Source of the DNA: CAYPZL01 sp964415045
GTDB taxonomy: Bacteria > Planctomycetota > Phycisphaerae > Sedimentisphaerales > Anaerobacaceae
Length of the DNA stretch: 18,795 bases
Assembly: GCA_964415045.1 (NCBI GenBank)
Contig: CAYPZL010000111.1
Span: 1-18,795, forward strand
Direction of reading: 5' to 3'
The notes below the pieces were generated by a model, which did not search any database, was not told the DNA's origin, and saw only the letters and a program-made list of their open reading frames with translations. Position 1 is the first letter of the stretch. Every line of letters starts with the position of its first letter. The translations under genes were made by a program, and so were the position numbers. This document shows, one piece after another, positions 1 to 6,929 of this stretch.

Positions 1-54
1 TCGATTTTCATTCCCACCCCCAAAATGACCCCAGAAAGTCAGTCAACTTGAGTA
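1..54. other. Non-homologous left-edge segment, possible end of an insertion sequence
   Basis: These bases do not fit the ZIP transporter that starts right after them. Reading the transporter frame upstream, similarity to the family (a YISFMEMLP-like stretch) begins at about base 53. Before it come unrelated residues and an in-frame stop at 26-28. On the minus strand the segment holds GGGGTCATTTTGGGGGTGGG followed by AATGAAAATCGA. That G-rich run plus GAAAAT pattern resembles, from memory, the ends of IS21-type elements. No transposase is inside the window, so this is inference. A chimeric contig join would look the same. Confidence 0.3.
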
Positions 55-64
55 TATCTCGTTC

Positions 65-679
65 ATGGAGATGCTGCCCGACGCCCTGGAGACGCTCGGC
101 GAGGGCTGGGGGCTGCTGGTGTTCTTCGTCGGCATCGGCGTGATGGCCTTGATCGATCTGCTGGTCCCCGAGCAAGAGAACCCGCACAACTACGAGGATC
201 TGGAGGAACCGACCGCCGCCCACGGAAGCCACAAGCTCATGCGCACGGGCCTGTTCACGGCGCTGGCCATCGCTGTCCACAACTTTCCAGAGGGGCTGGT
301 GACCTTCGCGGCGGCCCTGAGTGACGTGAAACTCGGCGCGTTCATCGCCATCGCTATCGCGATTCACAACGTCCCGGAGGGGATCGCGGTGTCGGTCCCG
401 ATCTTCTACGCGACGAAGGACAAGAACAAGGCGTTCTTCTATTCGTTCCTCTCCGGCGTCTCCGAGCCGGCGGGCGCGCTTCTCGGCTATCTCGTGCTCA
501 TGCCTTTCCTGACACCGGCGGTGCTGGCCGGCACGCTCGCCTTCGTGGCGGGTGTCATGATCTACATCTCCCTCGACGAGCTGCTTCCCACCGCCCATCG
601 CTACGGCCACGGCCACTTGGTCATCAGCGGTGTCGTCCTCGGCATGCTCATCATGGCGCTGAGTCTCCTGATGCTCTGA
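65..679 (+). pseudogene. ZIP-family divalent metal transporter (ZupT-like), 5'-truncated
   Basis: This would be an inner-membrane transporter of the ZIP family, which moves Zn2+ and related divalent cations into the cytoplasm. The two metal-binding helices are intact: HNFPEG at residues 72-77 and HNVPEG at 101-106, the signature pair of TM4 and TM5. The hydrophobic helices at the C-terminus are also complete. The N-terminus is missing. The first residues, MEMLP, align with about residue 50 of E. coli ZupT (257 aa), so TM1 and most of TM2 are lost. In-frame similarity runs back only to base 53, and there is a stop at 26-28. No ribosome binding site precedes the ATG at 65. The fragment is probably non-functional, or else an assembly-edge artefact. 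It converges on the minus-strand operon that follows. Confidence 0.85.
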
Positions 680-683
680 GCGG

Positions 684-714
684 AAAAAGAAACGCCCTCA
701 CGGGAGCGAGGGCG
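684..714 (-). terminator. Rho-independent terminator of the ECF/SPFH operon
   Basis: A perfect 7-bp stem, CGCCCTC (693-699) with GAGGGCG (708-714), encloses an 8-nt loop. Read on the minus strand it is followed directly by TTTCTTTTT (692-684), a proper U-tract. It lies 42 nt beyond the stop codon of the zinc-ribbon gene and only 14 nt after the ZIP gene stop on the other strand. It therefore ends the minus-strand operon. There is no T-run on the plus side, so it would stop the convergent transcript less well. Confidence 0.8.
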
Positions 715-756
715 ATCGAGAGCATTGTTTCGCTTGTTTTTATTGGACTTTCGTGG

Positions 757-1302
757 CTATCCGTACTTGTATCCGCAGTTGTCGCAGAACTTGGCGTCGG
801 GGTCGTTCAGCTCGCCGCAGGTCGGGCAGGGCTTGCTCTTTTCGAGCGGCTGGCCGCACCGGGAGCAGAATTTCGAGTCGGCCGGCACCAGTTCGTTGCA
901 CTTGTGACAGCGGACCTGCGTCGAGGAGGCGCCGCCCAGGCCGAAGCCGCCTTCGCTGAGGCCCTGACCGATGGCGCCGGCCATCGTTTTGACGCCGTCT
1001 TTGGTCCCCTCGGCCATGTAGTTGAACGTGTCCTTGGCCACCGGCGCGATCTCCTGGGCCTGGTAGCGAGCCACCTTGCCCAGGAAACCGAACGAGGTCA
1101 TGGCGCCGCCGACGAACGTCAGCGGCATTCCCACAAACGCACACCAGAAGTACTTGGGCGAGCCGGAACCTCCGAATGCCATGAAGAAGCTGACCAGTCC
1201 GATCACGATGAGCACGAGGCCGATCCCGAGAAGGATCGGCCCGACCGTGCACAGGGTTTTCTGGATGCCCTTATGGCCCGGATCTATCTGTTTCTCACGC
1301 AC
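757..1302 (-). CDS. Membrane protein with C-terminal double zinc ribbon, function unknown
   Basis: A 181-residue protein with two predicted membrane helices (about residues 17-43 and 52-74), a glycine-rich linker (about 100-127) and a C-terminal double zinc ribbon. The ribbon has four CxxC knuckles: C132/C135, C146/C149, C159/C162 and C173/C176. The ribbons probably face the cytoplasm and bind Zn2+ for structure or protein contacts. No catalytic motif is visible. The start is GTG at 1302, supported by GGGAGGA about 10 nt upstream. It is the last gene of the ECF-sigma operon, 31 nt behind the SPFH gene and just ahead of the terminator. A role as an adaptor for the SPFH/NfeD membrane complex is a guess from position only. 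Confidence 0.75.
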   Translation of the reverse strand: MREKQIDPGHKGIQKTLCTVGPILLGIGLVLIVIGLVSFFMAFGGSGSPKYFWCAFVGMPLTFVGGAMTSFGFLGKVARYQAQEIAPVAKDTFNYMAEGTKDGVKTMAGAIGQGLSEGGFGLGGASSTQVRCHKCNELVPADSKFCSRCGQPLEKSKPCPTCGELNDPDAKFCDNCGYKYG

Positions 1303-1333
1303 GCGCGTGGTCCTCCCTGGTTGCGCCCGGCGT

Positions 1334-2296
1334 TTAGGCTGCCGAGGCCGGAGCCGGCGGGGCGGTCGAGTGTTTTATCACCGACGTGGCGGTCTTGATC
1401 ACACCGGCGATGTCGGCCAGATCCGACGGAAGGATCATGGTGTTGTTGACCTTGGCGAGCTTGCCGAATTCATCGAGGTAATGCTCGGCGATACGGAGGT
1501 TGACAGCGTCGGAGCCGCCTTTCTCGTTGATCGCAATAGCGATCTGGCGAATCCCCTCGGCCGTCGCTTCGGCCACCCTGAGAATCTCCACCGCCCGGCC
1601 TTCCGCCTCGTTGATACGCTTTTGCTTCTCGCCCTCGGAGCGCGCGATCATCTCCTGGCGGTCGCCCTCGGCACGGTTGATCTTGGCCTGCCGGTCGCCC
1701 TCGGACTCGGCGATGGTGGCCCGCTTTTCGCGCTCGGCCCGCATCTGCTTCTCCATCGCGTCCTTGATGCTCTGAGGCGGCAGGATGTTCTTGACCTCGT
1801 AGCGCGTCACCTTCACCCCCCAGGGATCGGAGGCCTTGTCCACCGCTTCGACAATGACCGTGTTGATCTTCTCGCGCTCCTCGAATGTCTTGTCGAGATC
1901 GAGCTTGCCCATGACGCTACGCATCGTGGTCTGGGCCAGTTGGGTGGCGGCGAAGCGGTAGTTGTCGATGCCGTAGGAGGCTTTCTTCGGGTCCACCACC
2001 TGCATGTAGAGGATGCCGTCCACTTCGACCGCGATGTTGTCCTTGGTGATGCATTGCTGGGGAGGCACGTCCACCGCCTGCTCCTTCAACGTGTGGCGAT
2101 AAGAGACGCGGTCGAGGAAGGGCGCCAGGATGTGGAATCCGGCGTCCAGGGTCTTGTGATACTTGCCCAGCCGCTCGATGATGTACGCCCTCTTCTGCGG
2201 GACGATCCGGACCGTCGTGATCAGGACGATCAGGGCGAAGGCCAGCAGACCCAAGAGAACGACGGTCAATACGGGATTATCGAATGCTGCCAACAT
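1334..2296 (-). CDS. qmcA: SPFH/band-7 (stomatin-like) membrane protein, QmcA family
   Basis: A 320-residue protein of the stomatin/prohibitin superfamily. One N-terminal membrane helix (about residues 8-28) is followed by the SPFH domain (about 30-190), including RLGKYHKTLDAGFHILAPFLD and the stretch ending KNILPP. Next comes a long charged coiled coil (about 190-255) rich in repeated AEGDRQ/SEGEKQ units, and then a short hydrophobic C-terminal part. Length and layout match E. coli QmcA (about 305 aa). Family members form large oligomeric rings in membrane microdomains and often act with an NfeD partner or the FtsH protease. The NfeD partner is here, ending 17 nt upstream. GGAG lies 7 nt before the ATG at 2296. 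Identification of the family is firm. The client protein is unknown. Confidence 0.92.
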   Translation of the reverse strand: MLAAFDNPVLTVVLLGLLAFALIVLITTVRIVPQKRAYIIERLGKYHKTLDAGFHILAPFLDRVSYRHTLKEQAVDVPPQQCITKDNIAVEVDGILYMQVVDPKKASYGIDNYRFAATQLAQTTMRSVMGKLDLDKTFEEREKINTVIVEAVDKASDPWGVKVTRYEVKNILPPQSIKDAMEKQMRAEREKRATIAESEGDRQAKINRAEGDRQEMIARSEGEKQKRINEAEGRAVEILRVAEATAEGIRQIAIAINEKGGSDAVNLRIAEHYLDEFGKLAKVNNTMILPSDLADIAGVIKTATSVIKHSTAPPAPASAA

Positions 2297-2313
2297 GGTT
2301 ATTCTCCTTTCTC

Positions 2314-2772
2314 CTATACGGGTTTGACCTTGAAGGTGATGTTCTTCTTTGCGACGACTTCAACGGCGGTTCCCTCCGCGATCTCCACGTCCGCTTCGGC
2401 GACCCAGTTGGTGCCGTGCAATTCGACCTTGCCGGCCAGCTTCGGAGTGATCGTCTGCGTCACGATGGCCCGCTCTCCGACGAACTCGCTGAGCTCCTCC
2501 CGCAGGTCCTGCTTGCTGCTCACGTGGCCGGTGAAAATGCCCTTGACCCAACTGCGTAGCAGAACCAGCAAGAGCATGGAGGAGATGATAAAGATCAGGA
2601 GCTGGACGTTGAGCGTGATGTCCGTGGCCAGGCAGCACACCGCCACGATCCAGGCGCCGACGCCGAAGAAGAAGACGATCAGCCCGGGAATCATGAACTC
2701 CGCCAGCAACAGAAGCAGACCGATCAGGAACCATATCAGTTCGGGCTTGAGAAACTCTTTGAGCCATTCCAT
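2314..2772 (-). CDS. NfeD family protein, short form
   Basis: A 152-residue protein with two or three membrane helices (about 12-28, 30-48 and 56-74) and a C-terminal OB-fold domain of the NfeD type (about 95-150). The domain carries the characteristic GKVELHGTNWVAEAD stretch. It lacks the ClpP-like protease domain of long NfeD proteins, so it is the 1b/short type. Short NfeD proteins are partners of SPFH proteins in membrane organisation. E. coli YbbJ next to QmcA, and YuaF next to FloT in Bacillus, are known cases. The start ATG at 2772 has AAAGGA about 6 nt upstream. It sits 67 nt behind the YbjQ gene and 17 nt ahead of the SPFH gene. Confidence 0.9.
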   Translation of the reverse strand: MEWLKEFLKPELIWFLIGLLLLLAEFMIPGLIVFFFGVGAWIVAVCCLATDITLNVQLLIFIISSMLLLVLLRSWVKGIFTGHVSSKQDLREELSEFVGERAIVTQTITPKLAGKVELHGTNWVAEADVEIAEGTAVEVVAKKNITFKVKPV

Positions 2773-2801
2773 CGGTTGTCCTTTCTCTTACATGCACGGA
2801 C

Positions 2802-2820
2802 GCATTCGACCGGCGAATGC
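2802..2820 (-). other. Intercistronic hairpin between the ybjQ-like and nfeD genes
   Basis: GCATTCG (2802-2808) and CGAATGC (2814-2820) form a perfect 7-bp stem with a 5-nt loop, in the only sizeable gap (67 nt) inside the operon. No U-run follows on the minus strand, so it is not a standard terminator. It could set differential stability or expression between the regulatory half (sigma, anti-sigma, YbjQ) and the effector half (NfeD, SPFH, zinc ribbon). Confidence 0.4.
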
Positions 2821-2839
2821 CGATAACCCACCTGTCACC

Positions 2840-3196
2840 TCACGTATTGCTCTGCTGCGATTCGTCCTTCCGATTCGCCAGCGGCTCGACCAGGACGGCG
2901 GTGCCGTAGACCAGGATCTCGGCGGCGCTGGCCATCACCTCGGACGTCGAGAATCTGACCCCCACGATGGCATTGGCGCCGACACGCTGCGCGTCTTCCA
3001 CCATGCGATCCATGGCCTGCTCGCGTGCCTCGCCCATCAGCTTGGTGTAGTCGGTGATCTCCCCGCCCACGATGTTTCGCAGGACGGCCATGATGTCCCG
3101 CCCGATGTGCCGGGCCCGGATCGTATTGCCCCGCACCATGCCCAGATGCCGAACGATTCTCTTTTCACAGATCGTATCCGTCGTTGATAGAAGCAT
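2840..3196 (-). CDS. YbjQ family protein (heavy-metal-binding domain family)
   Basis: A 118-residue protein of the YbjQ family, called heavy-metal-binding after early annotation. The biochemical role is not established. The family pattern is clear: an N-terminal LLSTTDTI strand, then GEITDYTKLMGEAREQAMDR and the GANAIVGVRF segment, ending in YGTAVLVEP. Members are small soluble alpha/beta proteins (E. coli YbjQ about 107 aa) that assemble into rings. I chose the ATG at 3196 rather than the one at 3214. AGGAG lies 8 nt upstream of 3196, while 3214 has no binding site, and homologues begin with MLL. The start is 4 nt after the anti-sigma stop, so translation is probably coupled. The tail from about residue 108 is polar and may be disordered. 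Confidence 0.88.
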   Translation of the reverse strand: MLLSTTDTICEKRIVRHLGMVRGNTIRARHIGRDIMAVLRNIVGGEITDYTKLMGEAREQAMDRMVEDAQRVGANAIVGVRFSTSEVMASAAEILVYGTAVLVEPLANRKDESQQSNT

Positions 3197-3200
3197 CGCC

Positions 3201-3647
3201 TTATCTCCTGACATCTTTGTAACGGTCCTTGCTCCAGAAGTAGATGCGCTCCCGGAGGATCGAGACGAACAGGATGGCCAGCCCCGCGATCAGGACGAGC
3301 AGCCCGATCTTCAGCAGCAGGCCCACCGCCGGATCGCGGACGAGATCCTCGATGGCTTTGAAGCCCGCGTAGATGGCCAGCAGAATGCCCGCCACCGAGA
3401 ACAGGGTCCAGCCGATATTGCGTTCGATCCGATTGTAGACGCCGCCCCAGTATTGCTCCCACAAACGATCTTCCGGCTCGACGAGGGTTACACTGTCCGT
3501 GACTTGTTTGAGCCTGGCAAACTCCTTCATCTCCTGCGCGCAGACGGGACACGAAGCTAGGTGCTCTTCAAAGGCCTTCCGCTGCGGCTCATCCAGCTCG
3601 TCGTCCAGATAAGCCATCATCAGGTCCTTATGGTCTTGGCAGGTCAT
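3201..3647 (-). CDS. Membrane-anchored zinc-finger anti-sigma factor
   Basis: A 148-residue anti-sigma factor. The N-terminal zf-HC2/ZAS domain has C3, H29, C33 and C36 in the pattern H-x3-C-x2-C, within MMAYLDDELDEPQ...FEEHLASCPVC. It would hold the ECF sigma factor inactive on the cytoplasmic side of the membrane. Two hydrophobic helices follow (about 79-97 and 108-131), with a short loop outside and a basic cytoplasmic tail. There is no large periplasmic sensor domain, so the signal is probably sensed within or near the membrane, or through a partner protein. The start ATG overlaps the sigma stop by 4 nt (ATGA), the standard arrangement of a sigma/anti-sigma pair. Confidence 0.88.
   Translation of the reverse strand: MTCQDHKDLMMAYLDDELDEPQRKAFEEHLASCPVCAQEMKEFARLKQVTDSVTLVEPEDRLWEQYWGGVYNRIERNIGWTLFSVAGILLAIYAGFKAIEDLVRDPAVGLLLKIGLLVLIAGLAILFVSILRERIYFWSKDRYKDVRR
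3205..3209 (-). promoter_or_regulatory. Ribosome binding site deciding the YbjQ start
   Basis: AGGAG on the minus strand overlaps the end of the anti-sigma gene and lies 8 nt before the ATG at 3196. It supports the shorter YbjQ reading frame over the start at 3214. Confidence 0.7.
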
Positions 3648-4225
3648 TGCGGCTGACCTCCTTTCTCACGGTCCAGTATTTCTTTGAGCCTCTTGCGGGC
3701 GTAATACAGGCGGCTTGTCACCGTTCCCCGGTTGCAGAAAAGCACTGTGGCCATCTCCTCATAGGACAGGTTGCGAAAATGTCTCAGGACAATGACTTCG
3801 CGATGTTTCTCGTCGAGCCGGCTGATGGCCTTCCAGACGCGGTCCTTGGCCTCGTTTCTCTCGGCCACCATCCCCGGGTCGAAACAATCTGCGACTGTGG
3901 GTTCGCCGGGTGTGCCGTCCGCGTCGTCCAGCGAGCCGGCCCGCCGGACCTTGCGCTTCCGCAAGTGGCTGAAACACAGGTTTCGCAGGATTTGATAGAA
4001 CCACGGGAAAAATTTGCCCTTCTCCTTCAACTGGTCATAGTGACGATATGCCCGATAAAAAGCCTCTTGCGAAAGCTCCAGCGCATCCTCCCGGTTGCCG
4101 ACCAGGCCCAGCGCGATAAAGTAGGCGTCCTTCATATGCTTCTTCACGATAATCTCGAAGGCCTCGCGCGGGCTCTGTCGCGAGCCTACCACGGCCACCG
4201 TATTGTCGTCGCACAAGCTGTTCAA
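3644..4225 (-). CDS. ECF-family RNA polymerase sigma factor
   Basis: A 193-residue sigma-70 family factor of the extracytoplasmic-function type. Region 2 spans about residues 22-92, with the DALELSQEAFYRAYRHYD core that contacts polymerase and the -10 element. Region 4 spans about 128-184, ending in the helix-turn-helix LSYEEMATVLFCNRGTVTSR. The linker (95-127) is short and acidic. The likely start is TTG at 4225, with GGAGTG about 7 nt upstream. No ATG lies nearby, and another TTG three codons later is possible. It heads the operon and overlaps its anti-sigma gene by 4 nt. Auto-regulation is usual for such pairs, but I could not find a convincing ECF-type promoter upstream. Confidence 0.92.
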   Translation of the reverse strand: MNSLCDDNTVAVVGSRQSPREAFEIIVKKHMKDAYFIALGLVGNREDALELSQEAFYRAYRHYDQLKEKGKFFPWFYQILRNLCFSHLRKRKVRRAGSLDDADGTPGEPTVADCFDPGMVAERNEAKDRVWKAISRLDEKHREVIVLRHFRNLSYEEMATVLFCNRGTVTSRLYYARKRLKEILDREKGGQPQ

Positions 4226-4425
4226 TTCCGATCACTCCGGACCCCCCCGGGCTAAAATCGATCACGGATTCAGCTTCTGGTTCTATAGACTTCCTATCCT
4301 GCCGATTTCTTCAAAGAATTCCAGCCCTTCTTGACGCCGGACCGTGGCGAAACGTGCGAAATGCGGTACTGTCGCCGCGTTGAGCGGGGCTTGGGATCAT
4401 AGGTTCGTTGCTCCCGTTGCCATCG
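4226..4425. other. Non-coding gap between trkA 3' end and sigma gene; presumed operon promoter region
   Basis: About 200 bases hold no gene I can support. On the minus strand, the only recognisable pieces upstream of the sigma gene are a TATAGA hexamer (plus bases 4282-4287) without a good -35 at 16-18 nt, and a small palindrome TTCTTCAAAGAA (4307-4318). The latter could be an operator. No clear terminator for trkA is visible here, so read-through from trkA into the sigma operon is possible. Confidence 0.4.
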
Positions 4426-5121
4426 TCACGTTGCCGCCCGCGTTTCTCCGGGGGCCATCAGAAAATCCGCGACCTTGCGGATGTCCTCGGCGTTGGAGAT
4501 CAGGAACATCTCGTCGCCTTCGTCGATCACCTGCTCGCCGCGGGGGATATTGAACTCTCCTTTGCTCTGGTTGTAGATCGCAATCACCACGCACTGCGAG
4601 GGAAAGGCCTTGTTGCCGGCGATTTCCTTGATGGTCCGGCCGGTGACGCGGGCACCCTTGGGTATGATGAGCATGAAGATGTTGGCCCGGCCCCCGCCGA
4701 TGGTGGTGATCCGTCGGACCCGCGGGTCCTCGATCTCCATCAGCATCTGATTGACCATCAGGTCGGTGACGCGGACGATCCGGTTCACCCCGGCCACCCG
4801 GTAGGCGTTCTCGTAATTCGGATCGCGCATCCGCACGATGATGCGCGGAACTTCCAGGCTTTTGGCGAGGATCGCGCACGCCAGGTTGTCCGCATCGTCC
4901 GGCGTCGCCACGACCATCACATCGGCCTTCTCGACGCCGGCCTCTTTGAGGATATCGATCCGGGTGGCCTTGCCCGCCACCGCGACCACGCCGGTCTCGG
5001 CATAGAGCTTGTTGCAGACCTCCCGGTCCGTATCGATCATCACGACGTCGTGCTTCTTCTCCAGCAGACGCCGCACCAGGCGCCCTCCCACCATGCCGCC
5101 ACCGGCCACTACGATGTACAT
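4426..5121 (-). CDS. trkA: Trk/Ktr potassium uptake regulatory subunit with RCK domain (TrkA/KtrA-type)
   Basis: A 231-residue cytoplasmic gating subunit of a Trk/Ktr K+ uptake system. The RCK_N Rossmann domain (about 1-125) starts with the nucleotide-binding loop GGGMVG (7-12). An acidic residue, D30, ends the second strand where the NAD(H) or ATP ribose is bound. The RCK_C domain follows (about 140-225). With one RCK_N/RCK_C unit it is the size of KtrA (about 220 aa), not the duplicated E. coli TrkA (458 aa). It would form an octameric ring under the TrkH channel and control opening in response to nucleotides. GGAGGT lies 7 nt before the ATG at 5121. It is 42 nt behind trkH and clearly co-transcribed. 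Confidence 0.92.
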   Translation of the reverse strand: MYIVVAGGGMVGGRLVRRLLEKKHDVVMIDTDREVCNKLYAETGVVAVAGKATRIDILKEAGVEKADVMVVATPDDADNLACAILAKSLEVPRIIVRMRDPNYENAYRVAGVNRIVRVTDLMVNQMLMEIEDPRVRRITTIGGGRANIFMLIIPKGARVTGRTIKEIAGNKAFPSQCVVIAIYNQSKGEFNIPRGEQVIDEGDEMFLISNAEDIRKVADFLMAPGETRAAT

Positions 5122-5163
5122 ATCGATTACCTCCAGGGCGAGGCCATCTGCCTCGGCACAAGT

Positions 5164-6690
5164 CTACCGCCAAACGCGGGGCGATAACAGCAGCAACACC
5201 GGTAGAATTTCCAATCTCCCGGCCAACATGCCGATGATGTAGGTGATCTTGACGACCGCGGGCATCTCCATCATGTCCGCCACGGAAATATAGCACGGGC
5301 CGATGTTGCCCAGTGCCGAGAACATGCCCGAAAACGACGCCAGCGTCCCCTGGCTCGAAAACAGCGCGGTGATGCCGCCGCCAATGACCAGAAGCGCCAT
5401 CCAGGCGAAGAAAAGAGCCGCGACGCGATGAATTTCCGCGTCGGGAACGATCCGGTTGTCGATCACTAGGCCCGTCGAAGCCCGGCCCGAGACCTTCGCC
5501 TTGAAGAGCTCTCGCTGCATCAGGCGGCTCAACATGGCCACGCGCAGGACCTTGAATCCCCCGCTCGTGGAGCCGACGCAGCCCCCGATGACCATCATCA
5601 CTAAGAAAAGCTGCCGCCCGACGGTTCCGAAGAACTCCGAGCCGATGTCCATCGTCCCGAAGCCGGTCGTCGTGAGAATCGCCATGACCTGGAAGATGCT
5701 GTAGCGAAACGTCCGTTCCAAGTCGCCGGCGTCGGGAAGTGTGCCTCTCTCGAACAGAGCCGCCAGTGCTCCGCTTTGCCGGAAGCGATCGATCATGACG
5801 ATCAGGGTGAAGCCGGCGATCAGTCCCCACCAGGAGCGGATTTCGATATTGTCCCAGAGCGCCGTGAAGTCGCGCGTCAGGACGCGGTAGTGAATCAGAA
5901 AATTGATCCCGCCCAGCATCATGAAGAAGACCAGCGCGTACTCGATGAACCGGTAGTGGGCGTGGCCGTTGGCCCGGTAGAAGTCGATGCTCGCGTCATG
6001 GGGGGAAAAGCCCCCGGTCGAAAGCGCCGTCAGGGCGTGACAGACCGCGTCGAAGACGGGCATCTTCGCCAGGGCCAGCACGAGAACCGCCAGGAGCGTC
6101 AGGCCGACGTAGATCTGCCAGAGAATCTTGAGCGTGTTGAACAGCCCCGGCGCCGGGCGCGTCGCCGAGATCTTGTGGCTCTCGGCCCCGAAGATGTGAT
6201 GGGCGCTGCTGGCGCGAAACGTCACGATCAGGAAAAACGACAGGATGCCCAGCCCGCCGAGCCACTGGGTCAACGCCCGCCAGAACAGAATGCTCGGGGC
6301 CATCCGGTCCAGGCCGGCAAAGACGGTGATTCCCGTGGTGGTAAAGCCACTCATCGCCTCGAAATAGGCGTCTAAATAGCTGCAGCCCAGGACCATCACC
6401 AGGGGCAGGGCCCCCACGGCCGAGCAGGCCAGCCAGCCGACCGCACAGGTTAGCATCGAGCCGACCGTGTCCAGCGCCTGGCAGGTGAAGACATTGCGCA
6501 GGACGAAGCCAAGGCACATCGAGACCGCCGCCGGCACGAGAAACGCGTTGACCGTGTCCCACCCGTCGCCGCGCCGGCCCCAATACACCAGCGCTACCAC
6601 CAGCGGCAAAAGCAGCAGCGCACCGAGCACCTCGAGCAGGTGCCCCGTGAAGTGCAGAATGCAATTGAGCCGTTGAAACCTGTTTCTCAT
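5164..6690 (-). CDS. trkH: TrkH-family potassium uptake channel subunit
   Basis: A 508-residue integral membrane protein, the K+-conducting subunit of the Trk/Ktr system. The four selectivity-filter loops of the fourfold pseudo-symmetric pore are visible as SGFTTTGITVF, ALSTGGFSPHD, LTTTGFGTMD and SALGNIGPCYI. The family C-terminal signature MLAGRLEILPVL is also present. I chose the ATG at 6690: from there the protein reads MRNRFQRLNCILHFTGHLL and continues into a first helix, as in other TrkH proteins. An upstream ATG at 6735 would add 15 residues but lies inside a dispersed repeat and has no ribosome binding site. The 6690 start also has only a weak site. It is followed by trkA and preceded by rnr on the same strand. 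Confidence 0.92.
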   Translation of the reverse strand: MRNRFQRLNCILHFTGHLLEVLGALLLLPLVVALVYWGRRGDGWDTVNAFLVPAAVSMCLGFVLRNVFTCQALDTVGSMLTCAVGWLACSAVGALPLVMVLGCSYLDAYFEAMSGFTTTGITVFAGLDRMAPSILFWRALTQWLGGLGILSFFLIVTFRASSAHHIFGAESHKISATRPAPGLFNTLKILWQIYVGLTLLAVLVLALAKMPVFDAVCHALTALSTGGFSPHDASIDFYRANGHAHYRFIEYALVFFMMLGGINFLIHYRVLTRDFTALWDNIEIRSWWGLIAGFTLIVMIDRFRQSGALAALFERGTLPDAGDLERTFRYSIFQVMAILTTTGFGTMDIGSEFFGTVGRQLFLVMMVIGGCVGSTSGGFKVLRVAMLSRLMQRELFKAKVSGRASTGLVIDNRIVPDAEIHRVAALFFAWMALLVIGGGITALFSSQGTLASFSGMFSALGNIGPCYISVADMMEMPAVVKITYIIGMLAGRLEILPVLLLLSPRVWR

Positions 6691-6733
6691 CCCTGATACC
6701 AGTGCGCGGGCCACCCCGCATGAGGTGCCGGTC

Positions 6734-6768
6734 ATTACGAGATACGCGTGACGAGATGTGCGTCACGC
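6734..6768. repeat. Dispersed repeat, copy 1 (ACGAGATACGC family)
   Basis: This segment contains two partial units in tandem: TACGAGATACGCGTG, then ACGAGATGTGCGTCACGC. It matches the repeats at 6897-6929 and 9243-9268. It lies in the gap between trkH and rnr, just upstream of the trkH start, and accounts for the spurious upstream ATG there. Confidence 0.6.
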
Positions 6769-6896
6769 ATTTCGTTCGGTTTCCTGTTTTCTCGGCAATA
6801 AGACGCCGTTATCTCCATTACTTTGCGGGTTTTTTCGCCGAAACCGGCCCGACGAGCCCATTGGCGTCAAGTGCAGGATGGGTTCTCAACCCGCGC
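6769..6896. other. Non-coding spacer between trkH and rnr
   Basis: No gene is seen here. The spacer contains a small perfect palindrome, GGGTTCTCAACCC (6880-6892, 5-bp stem, 3-nt loop), and a GCCGAAACCGGC stem (4 bp) beside a six-T run. Neither forms a convincing terminator for rnr on the minus strand. No clear promoter for trkH was found. Confidence 0.4.
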
Positions 6897-6929
6897 GTAA
6901 CGACTACGAGATATGCTTCACGCGCTACG
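6897..6929. repeat. Dispersed repeat, copy 2, covering the rnr stop codon
   Basis: The sequence reads TAACGACTACGAGATATG then CTTCACGCGCTACG. It differs slightly from the core ACGAGATACGCTTCACG seen in the copy at 9243-9268. The rnr stop codon (6925-6927) is inside this repeat, so the last codons and the 3' end of rnr abut it directly. Confidence 0.6.

Noticed and set aside
1076..3187. A 703-codon open frame on the plus strand
   Set aside because: It lies opposite the zinc-ribbon, SPFH, NfeD and YbjQ genes, which have clear families and ribosome binding sites. The translation has no family features and is an antisense shadow in GC-rich DNA.
4397..5830. A 477-codon open frame on the minus strand overlapping trkA and trkH
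   Set aside because: It is an out-of-frame reading of both well-recognised Trk genes, with low-complexity Arg/Gly/Asp sequence.
6691..6735. Upstream ATG at 6735 as the trkH start
   Set aside because: The extra 15 residues do not resemble TrkH N-termini. The ATG lies in a dispersed repeat and has no ribosome binding site.
6880..6892. GGGTTCTCAACCC palindrome as an rnr terminator
   Set aside because: The stem is only 5 bp and no T-run follows on the minus strand.
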